Program-made: the position numbers and the translations under genes | Shown here: positions 7,377 to 18,564 of the stretch, one piece after another | How positions within the stretch are numbered: the stretch's first letter is position 1 | How the letters are laid out: every line of letters begins with the position of its first letter | The notes under the pieces: generated by a model | Seen by the model: only the letters and a program-made list of their open reading frames with translations | Database searches by the model: none | Told to the model about the DNA's origin: nothing | NCBI GenBank assembly: GCA_028877275.1 | Contig: JAPPFP010000025.1 | Span: 1-64,000 of the forward strand | DNA length: 64,000 bases | Reading direction: 5' to 3' | DNA from: Acidobacteriota bacterium | GTDB lineage: Bacteria > Acidobacteriota > Thermoanaerobaculia > Multivoradales > Multivoraceae

Positions 7377-8322
7377 CGAACTTGATCCTCGGGTCGAGCC
7401 AGGCGCAGGCGAGGTCGGTGACCAGGTTGGCCGCGAGCACGGCGACCGCCATCAGCAGGACCGCCGCCTGGACCACCAGGAAGTCGCGGGCGAAGATCGC
7501 CTGCACGATGTACTGGCCGGTGCCGGGGATGCCGAAGAGCGTCTCGATGACGATCGCGCCGGCGAAGATCCGGCCGGTCTGCAGGCCGAGGATCGTGATG
7601 ACCGGCAGCAGCGCGTTGCGCAGCGCATGCGACCAGATCACCGTGCGCTCCCTCGAGCCCCGGGCGCGCGACGTACGCAGGTAGTCCTGGGCAAGCACCT
7701 CGAGCATCGCCGACCGGCTCTGCCGCATGATCAGCGCGCAGCTCGTCACGCCGAGGGCGAACGCCGGCAGGACCATGTGGCGCAGGCTCTGGAGCGGGTC
7801 GTCGAAGAGGCTGACGTAGCCCTGGCTCGGCAGCCAGCCGAGCCCGACGCCGAAGAGCAGGATCGCCATGATGCCGAGCCAGAAGTTCGGGATGGCGACG
7901 CCGCCGATCGAGACGACCGTCGCCGCGTAGTCGATCGGCTTGCCGCGATAGACCGCTGAGGCAATGCCCGCCGGCACACCGACGAGCACAGCGAGGATCC
8001 AGGCCGCCAGGCCGAACTGCAGCGTCACCAGAGCCCGGCCGCCGAGTTCCTCCGCGACGGGGCGCATGTTCTGGGTCGAGCGGCCGAAGTCGCCCTGGAG
8101 CACGTTCCCGAGCCAGATCAGGTACTGGACGATGACGGGTTCGTCCAGGTGGTGACGTTCGCGGATGAGCTGCAACTGCTCTTCGTCGAGCGCCTCGCCG
8201 GGCCCGATGAACGCCCGCGCCGGATCGCCCGGAATCGCGAGCATCAGCGCGAACACCAGGAACGTGACCAGGAGGAGGACGGGCACCGCCTGCAACAGGC
8301 GGCGCGCGAGGTAGCTGCGCAT
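7369..8322 (-). CDS. Peptide-type ABC transporter permease (DppB/OppB family)
   Basis: 317 aa. N-terminus MRSYLARRLLQAVPVLLLVT, then VFALMLAIPGDPARAF and RHHLDEPVIVQYLIWLGN are standard DppB features. The EAA-type loop is near DYLRTSRARGSRERTVIWSH, followed by ALRNALLPVITILGLQ and FGIPGTG. Multi-pass inner-membrane subunit that forms a channel with the DppC-like protein. It sits 10 bases after the binding-protein stop and overlaps the next permease, so the three are one transcription unit. No matching ATPase genes lie on either side. Confidence 0.93.
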   Translation of the reverse strand: MRSYLARRLLQAVPVLLLVTFLVFALMLAIPGDPARAFIGPGEALDEEQLQLIRERHHLDEPVIVQYLIWLGNVLQGDFGRSTQNMRPVAEELGGRALVTLQFGLAAWILAVLVGVPAGIASAVYRGKPIDYAATVVSIGGVAIPNFWLGIMAILLFGVGLGWLPSQGYVSLFDDPLQSLRHMVLPAFALGVTSCALIMRQSRSAMLEVLAQDYLRTSRARGSRERTVIWSHALRNALLPVITILGLQTGRIFAGAIVIETLFGIPGTGQYIVQAIFARDFLVVQAAVLLMAVAVLAANLVTDLACAWLDPRIKFDG

Positions 8323-8332
8323 GTGGCTGGTG

Positions 8333-9970
8333 CTACTCCTCCAGCCAGATCGTCGCGAAGTTCATCTTGCCGTCCCAGCCCATCAACTGGTCGAGGTTGC
8401 GCACCCGCCCGGGCGCCGCCGCGAAGGTCACGCCGTAGAGCAGCGGCGTGAACCAGGCCTCGCCGAGCACGGTCCGGTTGAGCTCGACGTAGACCTGCTT
8501 GCGGGCCTCGTTGTCGTAGAGCGAGGCGCCCAGTTCCACCAGCTCGTCGACGTCCGGCCTCAGCACGTTGCCCGGGTTGTAGTAGCCGTCGCTCTTGTAG
8601 GCCAGCGAGGCCATCCAGTCCGGCTCGGGATAGCGGCTCCAGGAGGTGATGAACATCGGGTACTCCTGGCCGTGGTTGAACCTCTCGGTCGCCGGGCCGC
8701 TCGACAGCACGTCGATGTCCATGTGGACGCCGATCTTCTTCAGCATCGCCCGCACGACCTCGGCACTGGAAACGAGCAGCGGATTGTGGTGCGTGACCGC
8801 CGTGAACTCCAGGCCTCTCTCACGCCCGGCCTTCGCAAGATACTGCCGGGCCTTGTCGAGGTCGTAGGTCGGTCGTTCGCCGTCCGGCTCGTGGACCCAG
8901 GAACCCACCGGCCACATGCCCGCGTCCGCCTCGATCGCCCGGTCGAAGAAGATCGCCCGGTTGATCACGGCCGGGTCGACCGCGTGCGCGATCGCCAGCC
9001 GCACGTTCACGTCGTCGAGCGGCGGCTTGTCCACGTTGAAGACCAGTGTCAGCGCGATGCCGCCTCCCGGCATCGTCTCGATCCGGACCCGCTCGTCGCG
9101 CTCGAAGGTCGACACGTCCTTGTAGGGAAGGTAGGTGACGTCGATCTCGCCCGTGCGCAGGGCGGCGGCGCGGACGGTCTCGTCGCGGATCACCCGGACC
9201 GTGACCTCGTCGAGATACGGAAGCTGGTTGCCGTGCTCGTCGCGGCCCCAGTAGTCCTCGTTCCGCACGAAATGCACGAGGGTGCCGGTGATCACCTCCT
9301 TCACCCGGAACGGCCCGGTTCCCGACGGGTTCCAGCCGTAGTCGGGGCCGAGCGCCTCGATCGCGGCCGGCGAGCTCATCACGCCGCCCCGGTCGGCCAG
9401 CATCCCGAAGCCCGCGCCCCACGGCCCGGCCAGATCGAAACGCACCGTGTACTCGTCGATCACTTCGACCCCTTCGATCACCGCCAGCGAGGCGCGCGGC
9501 GTGGCGACGGTAGCCGGGTCGAGAATCCGCTCGATGTTGGCCTTCACCGCATCGGCATTGAAGGGGGTGCCGTCATGGAAGACGACGCCTTCACGCAAGT
9601 GGAAGGTGATCGAGTCGGGATCCGTCCCGATCTCCCAGGAAGTGGCGAGCGACGTCTCCGGCCGAGGATTGAGCTGCGGGTCCGCGTCGACCAGTTGATC
9701 GAAGATCTGCCGCCAGAAGTAGGCGTCGGCGCCCGACCGGCCGAGGATCGCGTCGAGCGACGTGGGCTCCAGGGAGTGGCCCACCCGCAGATGGCCGCCG
9801 TAGCGTGGACCGCCGACGGCGGGAGGTCGGGGCGCCAGGGCGGCGGACTCCAACCGGTCGGCACGACTCTCGGGCGCGCAGCCGACGAGGAAGCTCGATA
9901 GCGCCGCAAGCAGAAGCAGCGACGCGGATACGCTCGCCCTCAACGGCGACGGCAACGGAACAACGGACAT
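8333..9970 (-). CDS. ABC transporter substrate-binding lipoprotein, family 5
   Basis: About 545 aa from ATG 9970. A lipoprotein signal (LLLLAALSSFLVGC) puts the lipobox Cys near residue 31. The mature part begins with GGHLRVGHSLEPTSLDAILG, then DAYFWRQIFDQLVDADP and FHLREGVVFHDGTPFNADAV, the signature of the dipeptide/oligopeptide/nickel binding protein family (SBP_bac_5). The frame is open to 10048, but the signal peptide fixes the start near 9970. It delivers substrate to the two permeases downstream. The ligand is unknown; family members bind peptides, opines, sugars or nickel. Divergent from the sulfatase at 10012 with 41 bases between. Confidence 0.92.
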   Translation of the reverse strand: MSVVPLPSPLRASVSASLLLLAALSSFLVGCAPESRADRLESAALAPRPPAVGGPRYGGHLRVGHSLEPTSLDAILGRSGADAYFWRQIFDQLVDADPQLNPRPETSLATSWEIGTDPDSITFHLREGVVFHDGTPFNADAVKANIERILDPATVATPRASLAVIEGVEVIDEYTVRFDLAGPWGAGFGMLADRGGVMSSPAAIEALGPDYGWNPSGTGPFRVKEVITGTLVHFVRNEDYWGRDEHGNQLPYLDEVTVRVIRDETVRAAALRTGEIDVTYLPYKDVSTFERDERVRIETMPGGGIALTLVFNVDKPPLDDVNVRLAIAHAVDPAVINRAIFFDRAIEADAGMWPVGSWVHEPDGERPTYDLDKARQYLAKAGRERGLEFTAVTHHNPLLVSSAEVVRAMLKKIGVHMDIDVLSSGPATERFNHGQEYPMFITSWSRYPEPDWMASLAYKSDGYYNPGNVLRPDVDELVELGASLYDNEARKQVYVELNRTVLGEAWFTPLLYGVTFAAAPGRVRNLDQLMGWDGKMNFATIWLEE

Positions 9971-10011
9971 CTCGGAATCGTGCAACTCTAATGACTCGCG
10001 GGACGCATGCG

Positions 10012-11579
<1,568 letters not shown>

Positions 11580-11583
<4 letters not shown>

Positions 11584-13703
11584 CACAGCCGGCAGCCGCC
11601 CCGCGACTCCCGGGCCGCCGCCAAACGTGGCGGGCAAGGCTCCGAGAGCGAGAGCAAGCGCTCGACCGTTCGGCGAGCACGCTCGACACCCGGACCGACA
11701 TCCCGTTCCGCGAAGTCCTGCGCATCTTCGGACGGGCCCTCTCCTACATGCGCCTGTTCAAGGCCCGGGTCGCCACGAAGTTCGGTTTCGTGACCGCGGA
11801 GATGGTGTTCCGGCTGCTCGTCGCGCCCTGGCCGGGCAAGGTCGTCGTCGACCACGTCATCCTCGGCATGCCCATCGTGGATGCGGCCGGCTTCCCCTCC
11901 TACCTAAGCCCGTTCGTCATGTTCCTGGCCGGGAAGGGCCCGTTGGAGATCATGGCGTGGGTACTCGTCCTCGGCGTCTTCATGGTGACCGTGTTCGGGT
12001 TCACGACGAACCGGGGCACCGTCAGGTCCGCGACCGGGATGCCCACCGGAGCATCCGCGGCCTCGTCGGGCGGCGCCACCGTCCTCCTCCAGCAGGGGCA
12101 CGGCACCCTGGCCCAGGGGCACGACACGGCCACCCGGACCGAGAACGAGGCCAACCGGGGCTCCGGCCTGATGGCCGGCATTCTCGGACTCCTCGACTTC
12201 CGGGTGCACCTGCGCCTGACGCAGTCGATGAACCACCTGCTCAGGACGAAACTCGCCGGGCGGATCAAGCGCCTGCCGATGACGACCCTGGACGACCAGC
12301 GGATCGGCGACAGCATCTACCGCGTCCTCTACGACACGACGAGCGTCAGCCGCGTTCTCTACGAGGTGGGTCTCGAGTTCTACTCCCACGCGCTCGGCAT
12401 CACGATCAGCGCGATGATGATGTACACGTACTTCGGCGACGCTCCAGAGGTCATCCTGCTGGCCGCCCTGTCGCTGCCGATCATGCTCATCTTCGTCGGT
12501 CCATTCGCGCGGATGGCACGGCGCAGAAGCCAGGCCAGCCGCGCCTCGGGCGCCGCCACGACGGCGAACATCGAAGAGGGCATGAGCAACGTGCTCGCCG
12601 TGCAAAGCCTCGGTGGAAACGAGCGGGAAGGCCAACGATTCAGGAAGGCCAGCGAGGAGTCCTTCAGGCGCTTTCGCATCGAGTCGCTGCTCAAGCTGAC
12701 CTACCAGCAATTCGGCAGCCTGGCCTTCCTGCTGAGCCAGGTCCTGTTCTTCGTCGTCATCGCCGGACGCGTGATCGACGGCACCTTCACGGCCGGTGAC
12801 TACTTCGTCCTCAACTACTACTACTTCGTCCTGAGCGCGACGTTCAGCGGGATGGGCTTCATCTACCCGGTCCTGCAGGACAACATCGCCGGACTGCGCC
12901 GCGTGTTCTTCCTGATGGACCTGCCGTCGGAGAAGACGAGCGAGGGTGTCGAACTGCCCCGAATCAGCCGCGGCGTCGAGATGAGGAACGTAGGACTGAC
13001 GTATCCGGACGGACGCCGGGCGCTGCGCGACATCAACCTCGAGGCCCGCCTGGGCGAGATCGTGGCGTTCGTCGGCCCGACGGGCGCGGGCAAGACGAGC
13101 CTCGCCTACATGGTGCCGGCCTTCGTTCAGGCGACCGAAGGTACGGTGACGATCGACGGCGTCGACCTGAAGGACGTGTCGGTCGACAGCCTCCGGGAAC
13201 AGGTCTCTTACGTCTTCCAGGAGACGCAACTGTTCTCCGACTCGATCCTCGAGAACATCCGCTACGGGAACACGGACGCGACCGAGGCGCAAGTCGAGCG
13301 TGCCGCGCGCGTCGCCGGGGCGCACGACTTCATCGCCGCCCTGCCGGACGGCTACCGGACGAACCTCGGCACCGTGACCAGCAAGCTCTCGGTGGGGCAG
13401 AAGCAGCGCATCGCCATCGCCCGGGGGCTCCTGCGGGACGCGCGCATCCTGATCCTGGACGAACCGACCTCCGCGCTCGACCCGGAGACCGAGGCCTACC
13501 TGGTCGACGCCCTGCACGAAGCGGCGAAGGACAGGCTGGTCATCATCATCGCCCACCGCCTGTCGACGATCGCCAACGCCGACCGGATCTACTTCCTGGA
13601 GGAAGGCGAGATCCGCGAGCAGGGAACGCACGAGGAGCTGATGGCGGTGCCGGACGGCCGCTACCGGAGGTACGCCGCGTTGCAGGCAGGGGGCCACCAA
13701 TGA
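11580..13703 (+). CDS. ABC exporter (transmembrane domain plus ATPase)
   Basis: About 707 aa half-transporter: six-helix membrane domain, then nucleotide-binding domain. ATPase motifs: Walker A GPTGAGKTS, Q-loop VFQETQLFSD, signature LSVGQKQR (usual LSGGQ), Walker B ILILDEPTSALD, switch His in IIAHRLSTIANADR. A Gly/Ser/Thr-rich insertion lies between early membrane helices (around TGASAASSGGATVLLQQGHG). No ATG or GTG is available where the paralogue begins; a CTG at 11580 forms CTGA with the sulfatase stop and restores the full N-terminus (ALDRSASTLDTRTDIPFREV), so I chose it tentatively. It is a close paralogue of the minus-strand gene at 16468-18564. Coupled to the GH32-like gene by ATGA. 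Substrate unknown. Confidence 0.87.
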
Positions 13704-15487
13704 CGGAACGCACGATCGATACATCGTGTGCGAGGGTCGAGGACGCGGTCCTGGCAGCTTTGCGTGCCTACGACGCGGCAACGAGGGCCGGTGACATCGA
13801 GGGACAAGTCGCCTTCTTCGCCGACTCCTGGCGAAGCAACTCCGGCACGACCAAGGCTGATCTCCGGGAGTATCTGCGGAAGCAGGTCGACGGACCGACC
13901 GATCGGGAGAAGCGCTTCGTCCTCGACGACGCCGAAGTGGTGTTCGACGGAGACATTGCCGCCGTCGACCCGGTTGCGCTGCGTTCGCCGACCGGGGGCG
14001 GCTTCTTCGAGTTCAGGATGACGAGGGAAGCAGACGGCGCTTGGCGTTGCGTGTCCGTCGCCGGGTCCAGGAGGGCGGATCGACTGGCCGAGAACGCTCG
14101 CGAATTACGCGAACGCATCCTGAACGATCCGGCACGGCCCGGCTACCACTTCGTGATTCCCGAAGGCGTGGCGATGCCCTTCGACCCGAACGGAGCCATC
14201 TACTGGAAGGGCCGCTACCACCTGTTCTACATCTTCCAGGACACGCGGCTGGGCAAGCGCTCCGACCACTGGGGCCACATGTCGAGCACGGACCTGTTTC
14301 ACTGGCGCCACCACCCCACCGGCCTGCTCGACGGCATGTACAGCGGCAACTGCTTCCTCAACAGAGACGGCGTGCCGACGATCTGCTACCACCAGCACGG
14401 CCTGGGCAACGCTATGGCGGTAGCGCTCGACGACGACCTGAACGAGTGGAAGAAGCTCGACTCGAACCCGATCACGCCGAAGACCCGGGAGCGCGACGAG
14501 TACCACGGCAGGTACCGGTCATGGGACCCCTTCGGATGGCTCGAAGGCGACACCTACCACGCCATCTTCGGCGGGCAGCGACCGGCCGTAGCCAAGTCCC
14601 CGGCACTCGAGGGCAAATGGAGGTACGCCGGCGACCTGTTCGCCCACGGTGTCGAAGGCGTATCCCTCAACGAAGACGTGTCCTGCCCCGATCTCTTCGA
14701 ACTCGGCGGCAAGCACGTGCTCCTCTGCATCAGCCACCGGCTCGGCTGCCGCTACTACGTCGGCGAGTGGAGGAACGAACAGTTCCATCCCGAATCCCAC
14801 GCCCAAATGAGCTGGGTCGACAACTCGTTCTTCGCGCCGGAGAGCCTGGTCGACGACCGGGGCCGACGCATCATGTGGGCCTGGATTCTCGACGAGCCTC
14901 TCTTCGGCGCGCGAACGAAACACGGCTGGTCCGGCACGTTGAGCCTGCCGCGGGTGCTGACGCTCGGGGACGACGGGCTGCTCCGCATGGATGTGCCGGA
15001 GGAGATCGAGGCGCTCCGCTACGGCGAAGTGCGGAAGGGGCTGTTCGTCGTGCCGGCCGACGAGGAAGTGCCCATGGACGGCGTCGCCGGCAACAGCCTC
15101 GAGCTGCTAGTCGAGATGGAAGGCGCGGAGGCATCGCACTTCGGTGTCAAGGTCTGCGCCTCGCCCGACGGCCAGGAAGAGACCTCCATCTTCTACGACG
15201 CCGGAGAGAGGCTGCTGAAAGTCGACACACGCAGATCAGGCCCTGACGAAACGCCGAAGGTAGTGGAGGCGGCTCCGTTCGGATTGAAGCCCGGCGAGCG
15301 ACTCAAGCTGCACGTCTTCGTCGACAAGTCCGTGGTCGAGGTCTTCGCCAACAGCCGCCAGGCCATCGCACGGCGCATCTATCCATCTCGCCCGGACAGC
15401 ATCGGCGTTAGGGTCTTCTCCGCCGCCGGCGACGCCCGCGTGCACTCCCAAAAGGCCTGGAAGATCACGCCTTCGAATCCCCACTAG
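13700..15487 (+). CDS. GH32-like beta-propeller protein with N-terminal NTF2/SnoaL-like domain
   Basis: 595 aa with no signal peptide. Residues ~10-135 look like a SnoaL/NTF2-type domain (ALRAYDAATRAGDIEGQVAF, then FFEFRMTREADGAWRCVSVA). Residues ~150-480 are a GH32-type five-bladed propeller: FDPNG (Asp162 at the nucleophile position), YHLFY, WGHMSSTDLFHW, RSWDP, SCPDLFEL. Residues ~490-590 are the C-terminal beta-sandwich (VFVDKSVVEVFAN). In GH32 enzymes the acid/base Glu lies in ECP; here it is Ser328-Cys-Pro, with Glu325 three residues before. It may be a divergent subfamily with a shifted acid/base or a non-classical activity. Overlaps the ABC gene by ATGA. Its 3' end overlaps the convergent WD40 gene by 23 bases. 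Confidence 0.82.
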   Translation: MTERTIDTSCARVEDAVLAALRAYDAATRAGDIEGQVAFFADSWRSNSGTTKADLREYLRKQVDGPTDREKRFVLDDAEVVFDGDIAAVDPVALRSPTGGGFFEFRMTREADGAWRCVSVAGSRRADRLAENARELRERILNDPARPGYHFVIPEGVAMPFDPNGAIYWKGRYHLFYIFQDTRLGKRSDHWGHMSSTDLFHWRHHPTGLLDGMYSGNCFLNRDGVPTICYHQHGLGNAMAVALDDDLNEWKKLDSNPITPKTRERDEYHGRYRSWDPFGWLEGDTYHAIFGGQRPAVAKSPALEGKWRYAGDLFAHGVEGVSLNEDVSCPDLFELGGKHVLLCISHRLGCRYYVGEWRNEQFHPESHAQMSWVDNSFFAPESLVDDRGRRIMWAWILDEPLFGARTKHGWSGTLSLPRVLTLGDDGLLRMDVPEEIEALRYGEVRKGLFVVPADEEVPMDGVAGNSLELLVEMEGAEASHFGVKVCASPDGQEETSIFYDAGERLLKVDTRRSGPDETPKVVEAAPFGLKPGERLKLHVFVDKSVVEVFANSRQAIARRIYPSRPDSIGVRVFSAAGDARVHSQKAWKITPSNPH

Positions 15488-16499
15488 AGCCGACGCTAAC
15501 GACATAAACGATGCCGCTTGCGTCACCGGCGACCACCGTCTGGCCGTCGAGCGAGACGGCGCAAGGGCGTACACGGTCGTTGCACTCGACGGCGGCGAGC
15601 TGCTGCCCTGACTCGAGGTTCCAGAGGCGCAAAGTCCGGTCCGTGGAGGCGGAGACGGCGCGCCGGCCGCTCGGCATCAAAGTCACGGAGAAGACCGGTC
15701 CTGTGTGGCCTTCAAGCACTTGGTGACCCCGGCCTGCTTGGAGATCCCAGACGCGCAGTGTTGCATCGGCGGAGGCGGAGACTGCTGTTTCGCCGTCCGG
15801 TGCCACTGCCACGCCATAAACCTCTGCCCTGTGTCCTTCGAGCGTGTGCAACGCGCGGCCCGAGTCGAGATTCCAAAGCCGCAGCGTCCGGTCTCCGGAC
15901 ACGGAGATGGCTCGCGCGCCCTCCGGGACGACGGCGACGGCGTGGACCGCGTCGGTGTGTCCTTCGAGGGTGCGCAGCTCCAGTCCGGCCTCCAAGTCCC
16001 ACACCCGGACTGTCTTGTCCCAGGAGACGGAAACGGCACGAGTGCCGTCGGCGGTCAGGGCGAAGGACTTGACGTCGTCCGTGTGCCCCTCCAAGACGTG
16101 CACCTCCCGGCCCGTCCGGGAATCCCACACCCGGAGCGTGGTGTCCGCGGACGACGAGACGGCGCGCCGGCCATCGCCCGTCACCGCCACGGAGTAGACC
16201 TCAGTGTCGTGTCCCCGGAGCACCCGAAGCGTCCGACCGGAAGCCAGGTCCCAGACCCGCAACGTAGCGTCGAAGGAACCGGATACGGCCCGCCTGCCAT
16301 CCGCCGTTACGGCAACACACCAGACGCCGGCGCCGTGGCCTTCGAGCGTGTGCAGGGCCCTCCCCGATTCAAGGTTCCAGACACGCAACGTCGCATCGGC
16401 CGACGCGGAGACGACGCGCCGGCCATCCGGCGTCACCGCGAGGGCCTCGACCCTCCCGGTATGACCCTCAAGCCTGTGAACCAGCCTGAAGCGACACAT
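15465..16499 (-). CDS. Stand-alone WD40 repeat protein
   Basis: 344 aa made almost wholly of WD40 units of about 42 residues. Seven regular units run from RLEGHTGRVEALAVTPDGRR to LRLWNLESGQ, each with GH ... DGRRAVS.S.D.TLRVW(D/N); a degenerate eighth unit (RVRPCAVSLDGQTVVAGDAS) closes the propeller. There is no signal peptide or membrane segment, so it is cytoplasmic. The units are very alike, suggesting recent repeat expansion. ATG 16499 gives a 32-base overlap with the end of the ABC gene upstream; an alternative ATG is at 16517. WD40 propellers are protein-docking platforms; here it could dock on the ABC exporter ATPase made from the same mRNA. Confidence 0.85.
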   Translation of the reverse strand: MCRFRLVHRLEGHTGRVEALAVTPDGRRVVSASADATLRVWNLESGRALHTLEGHGAGVWCVAVTADGRRAVSGSFDATLRVWDLASGRTLRVLRGHDTEVYSVAVTGDGRRAVSSSADTTLRVWDSRTGREVHVLEGHTDDVKSFALTADGTRAVSVSWDKTVRVWDLEAGLELRTLEGHTDAVHAVAVVPEGARAISVSGDRTLRLWNLDSGRALHTLEGHRAEVYGVAVAPDGETAVSASADATLRVWDLQAGRGHQVLEGHTGPVFSVTLMPSGRRAVSASTDRTLRLWNLESGQQLAAVECNDRVRPCAVSLDGQTVVAGDASGIVYVVSVGSSGDSKA

Positions 16500-18564
16500 A
16501 CTCGCGGTACCGCCCATCCGGCATCGCCATCAGTTCCTCGTGCGTACCTGACTCCCGCACTTCGCCGTCCTCCAGAAAGCAGATCCGGTCCGCGTTGGCG
16601 ATCGTCGACAAGCGGTGGGCGATGATGATGACGAGCCGGTCCTTCGCCGCTTCGTGCAGTGCGTCGACCAGGTAGGCCTCCGTTCCCGGGTCGAGAGCCG
16701 AGGTCGGCTCGTCGAGAATCAGGATGCGGGCTTCCCGGAGAAGCCCCCGGGCGATGGCGATGCGCTGCTTCTGGCCGACCGACAGCTTGCTGGTCACGGT
16801 GCCGAGGTTGGTCCGGTAGCCGTCCGGCAGCGCGGCGATGAAGTCGTGAGCCCCGGCGACGCGCGCGGCACGCTCGACCTGCGCTTCCGTCGCGGCCGGG
16901 TTGCCGTAGCGGATGTTCTCGAAGATCGAATCGGAGAAGAGCTGGGTTTCCTGGAAGACGTAGGACACCTGCTTCCTGAGGCTCTCCACTGCCACGTCCT
17001 TGAGATCGACGCCGTCGATCGACACCATCCCCTCGGTCGCCTGAACGAAGGCCGGCACCATGTAGGCGAGGCTCGTCTTGCCGGCGCCGGTCGGGCCGAC
17101 GAACGCGACGATCTCGCCGACCCTCGCTTCCAGGTCGACGTTGCGGAGCGCGCGGCGGCCGTCCGGATAGGTCAGCCCCACGCCCTTCATCTCGACGCCG
17201 CGCTCGATCCTGGCCAGCTCGATGCCGGCGCGCGATCTCTCTTCCGGCAGGTCCATCAGGAAGAAGACCCGGCGCATGCCCGCAACGTAGCCCTGCCACT
17301 CCGTGTACACGAAGCCCCAGGCGCCGAACGTCGCACTGAGGACGAAGTAGTAGTACGTGAGGACGAAGTAGTCGCCAGCGGTGAACGTGCCGTCGATGAC
17401 GCGGCCAGCCATCACGATGAAGAACAGGACCTGGCCCAGCATCAGCGCCAGACTGAAGGCCTGCCGGACCGTGAGGACGAGGAACCACTCTGTGCGGAAG
17501 CGCTTGAACGACTCCGCGCTCGCCCGCCGGAATCGCCGCGCCTCCCGCTCGTTCCCGCCGAGGCTCTGCACGGCGAGGACGTTGCTCATCCCTTCCTCGA
17601 TGTTGCTCGTCGTGCTCGAGCCGGAAGCGCGGCTGGCCTGACCCCGGCGCCGCGCCATGCGGGCAAAGGGGAACTCGAAGAGGAACACGATCGGAAGGGC
17701 CAGCATGCCCAGCACGATGACCTCCGGTGCGGCGCCGAAGTACGTGAACATGATGTAGAGGGTGATCACCACGCCGAGCAGGCCGGAGTAGAGCCCCAGC
17801 GCGATGCCGTGCAGCAGCATGTTGGCGCTGGTGGTGTCGTACAGGACGCGGTAGACGCTGTCACCGATTCGCAGGTCGTCCAGGGTCGTCATCGGCAGCG
17901 ACCGCAGCTTCCCGGCCACCCGGGTTCGGAGGAAGTGGTTCATCGACTGTGAGAGGCGAAGATGCACCCGGAAGTCGATGAACCCGAGGATGCCCGCCAT
18001 CAGGCCGGAACCGAGGTTCGCCTGGTTCTCCGTCTGCGTGGCGATGTCATGGCCCTGGGCCAGGGTGCCGAGGCCCTGCGGCGTGAGAGCCGTGGCGCCC
18101 CCGGAAGAGCCCGCCGAGGCCCCTGTGGGCGCTCCGCTGGGAGACCTGCCCGCGCCCCGGCTCGTGGTGAACCCGAAGACCGTCACCATCAACACACCGA
18201 GCAGGAACACCCAGAGCATCATCTCTACCGGCCCCATGCCGTCCAGCAGCAGCACGGCCGGCGCCAGGTAGGCCGGGAAGCCCGACGCGTCCCCGATCGG
18301 CATGCCCAGGATGACGTGGTCGACGACGACCTTGCCCGGCCAGGGCGCGACGAGCAGTCGAAAGGCCAGCTCCACCGTGATGAAGCCGAGCTTCGCCGCG
18401 ATCCGCCCGGCAAACAGCCGGAAGGTCGAGATGACCCGCGCGAAGATGCGCAGGACCTCCCGGAACCCGATATCCGTGCCCAGGTCGAGGACGCTGGCCG
18501 CGCGGTCGAGTTGCTTTTCGTGCTCCCGCAGCGACGGTCGCGACGCCCGGGCTGCTTCGGCCAT
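16468..18564 (-). CDS. ABC exporter (transmembrane domain plus ATPase), inverted paralogue
   Basis: 698 aa. Same architecture as the plus-strand gene at 11580, and nearly identical to it through the ATPase domain (Walker A GPTGAGKTS, LSVGQKQR, ILILDEPTSALD, AHRLSTIANADR). The membrane domain is more divergent. The same Gly/Ser-rich insertion between early helices is present (TGASAGSSGGATALTPQGLG). ATG 18564 overlaps the upstream ABC stop (TGATG), so the two are translationally coupled and probably form a heterodimer. Both half-transporters keep the catalytic Glu after Walker B, unlike BmrCD-type pairs with one dead site. Confidence 0.92.
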   Translation of the reverse strand: MAEAARASRPSLREHEKQLDRAASVLDLGTDIGFREVLRIFARVISTFRLFAGRIAAKLGFITVELAFRLLVAPWPGKVVVDHVILGMPIGDASGFPAYLAPAVLLLDGMGPVEMMLWVFLLGVLMVTVFGFTTSRGAGRSPSGAPTGASAGSSGGATALTPQGLGTLAQGHDIATQTENQANLGSGLMAGILGFIDFRVHLRLSQSMNHFLRTRVAGKLRSLPMTTLDDLRIGDSVYRVLYDTTSANMLLHGIALGLYSGLLGVVITLYIMFTYFGAAPEVIVLGMLALPIVFLFEFPFARMARRRGQASRASGSSTTSNIEEGMSNVLAVQSLGGNEREARRFRRASAESFKRFRTEWFLVLTVRQAFSLALMLGQVLFFIVMAGRVIDGTFTAGDYFVLTYYYFVLSATFGAWGFVYTEWQGYVAGMRRVFFLMDLPEERSRAGIELARIERGVEMKGVGLTYPDGRRALRNVDLEARVGEIVAFVGPTGAGKTSLAYMVPAFVQATEGMVSIDGVDLKDVAVESLRKQVSYVFQETQLFSDSIFENIRYGNPAATEAQVERAARVAGAHDFIAALPDGYRTNLGTVTSKLSVGQKQRIAIARGLLREARILILDEPTSALDPGTEAYLVDALHEAAKDRLVIIIAHRLSTIANADRICFLEDGEVRESGTHEELMAMPDGRYREYVSLQAGSQA

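Noticed and set aside
8321..9901. A 526-codon plus-strand open frame opposite the binding-protein gene
   Set aside because: Low-complexity Val/Arg/Asp-rich translation with no recognisable motif; the minus strand clearly encodes the binding protein.
11904..13781. A 625-codon open frame antisense to the first ABC exporter
   Set aside because: Typical GC-rich antisense shadow: composition is Arg/Val/Asp-rich without family motifs, while the sense strand has all ABC signatures.
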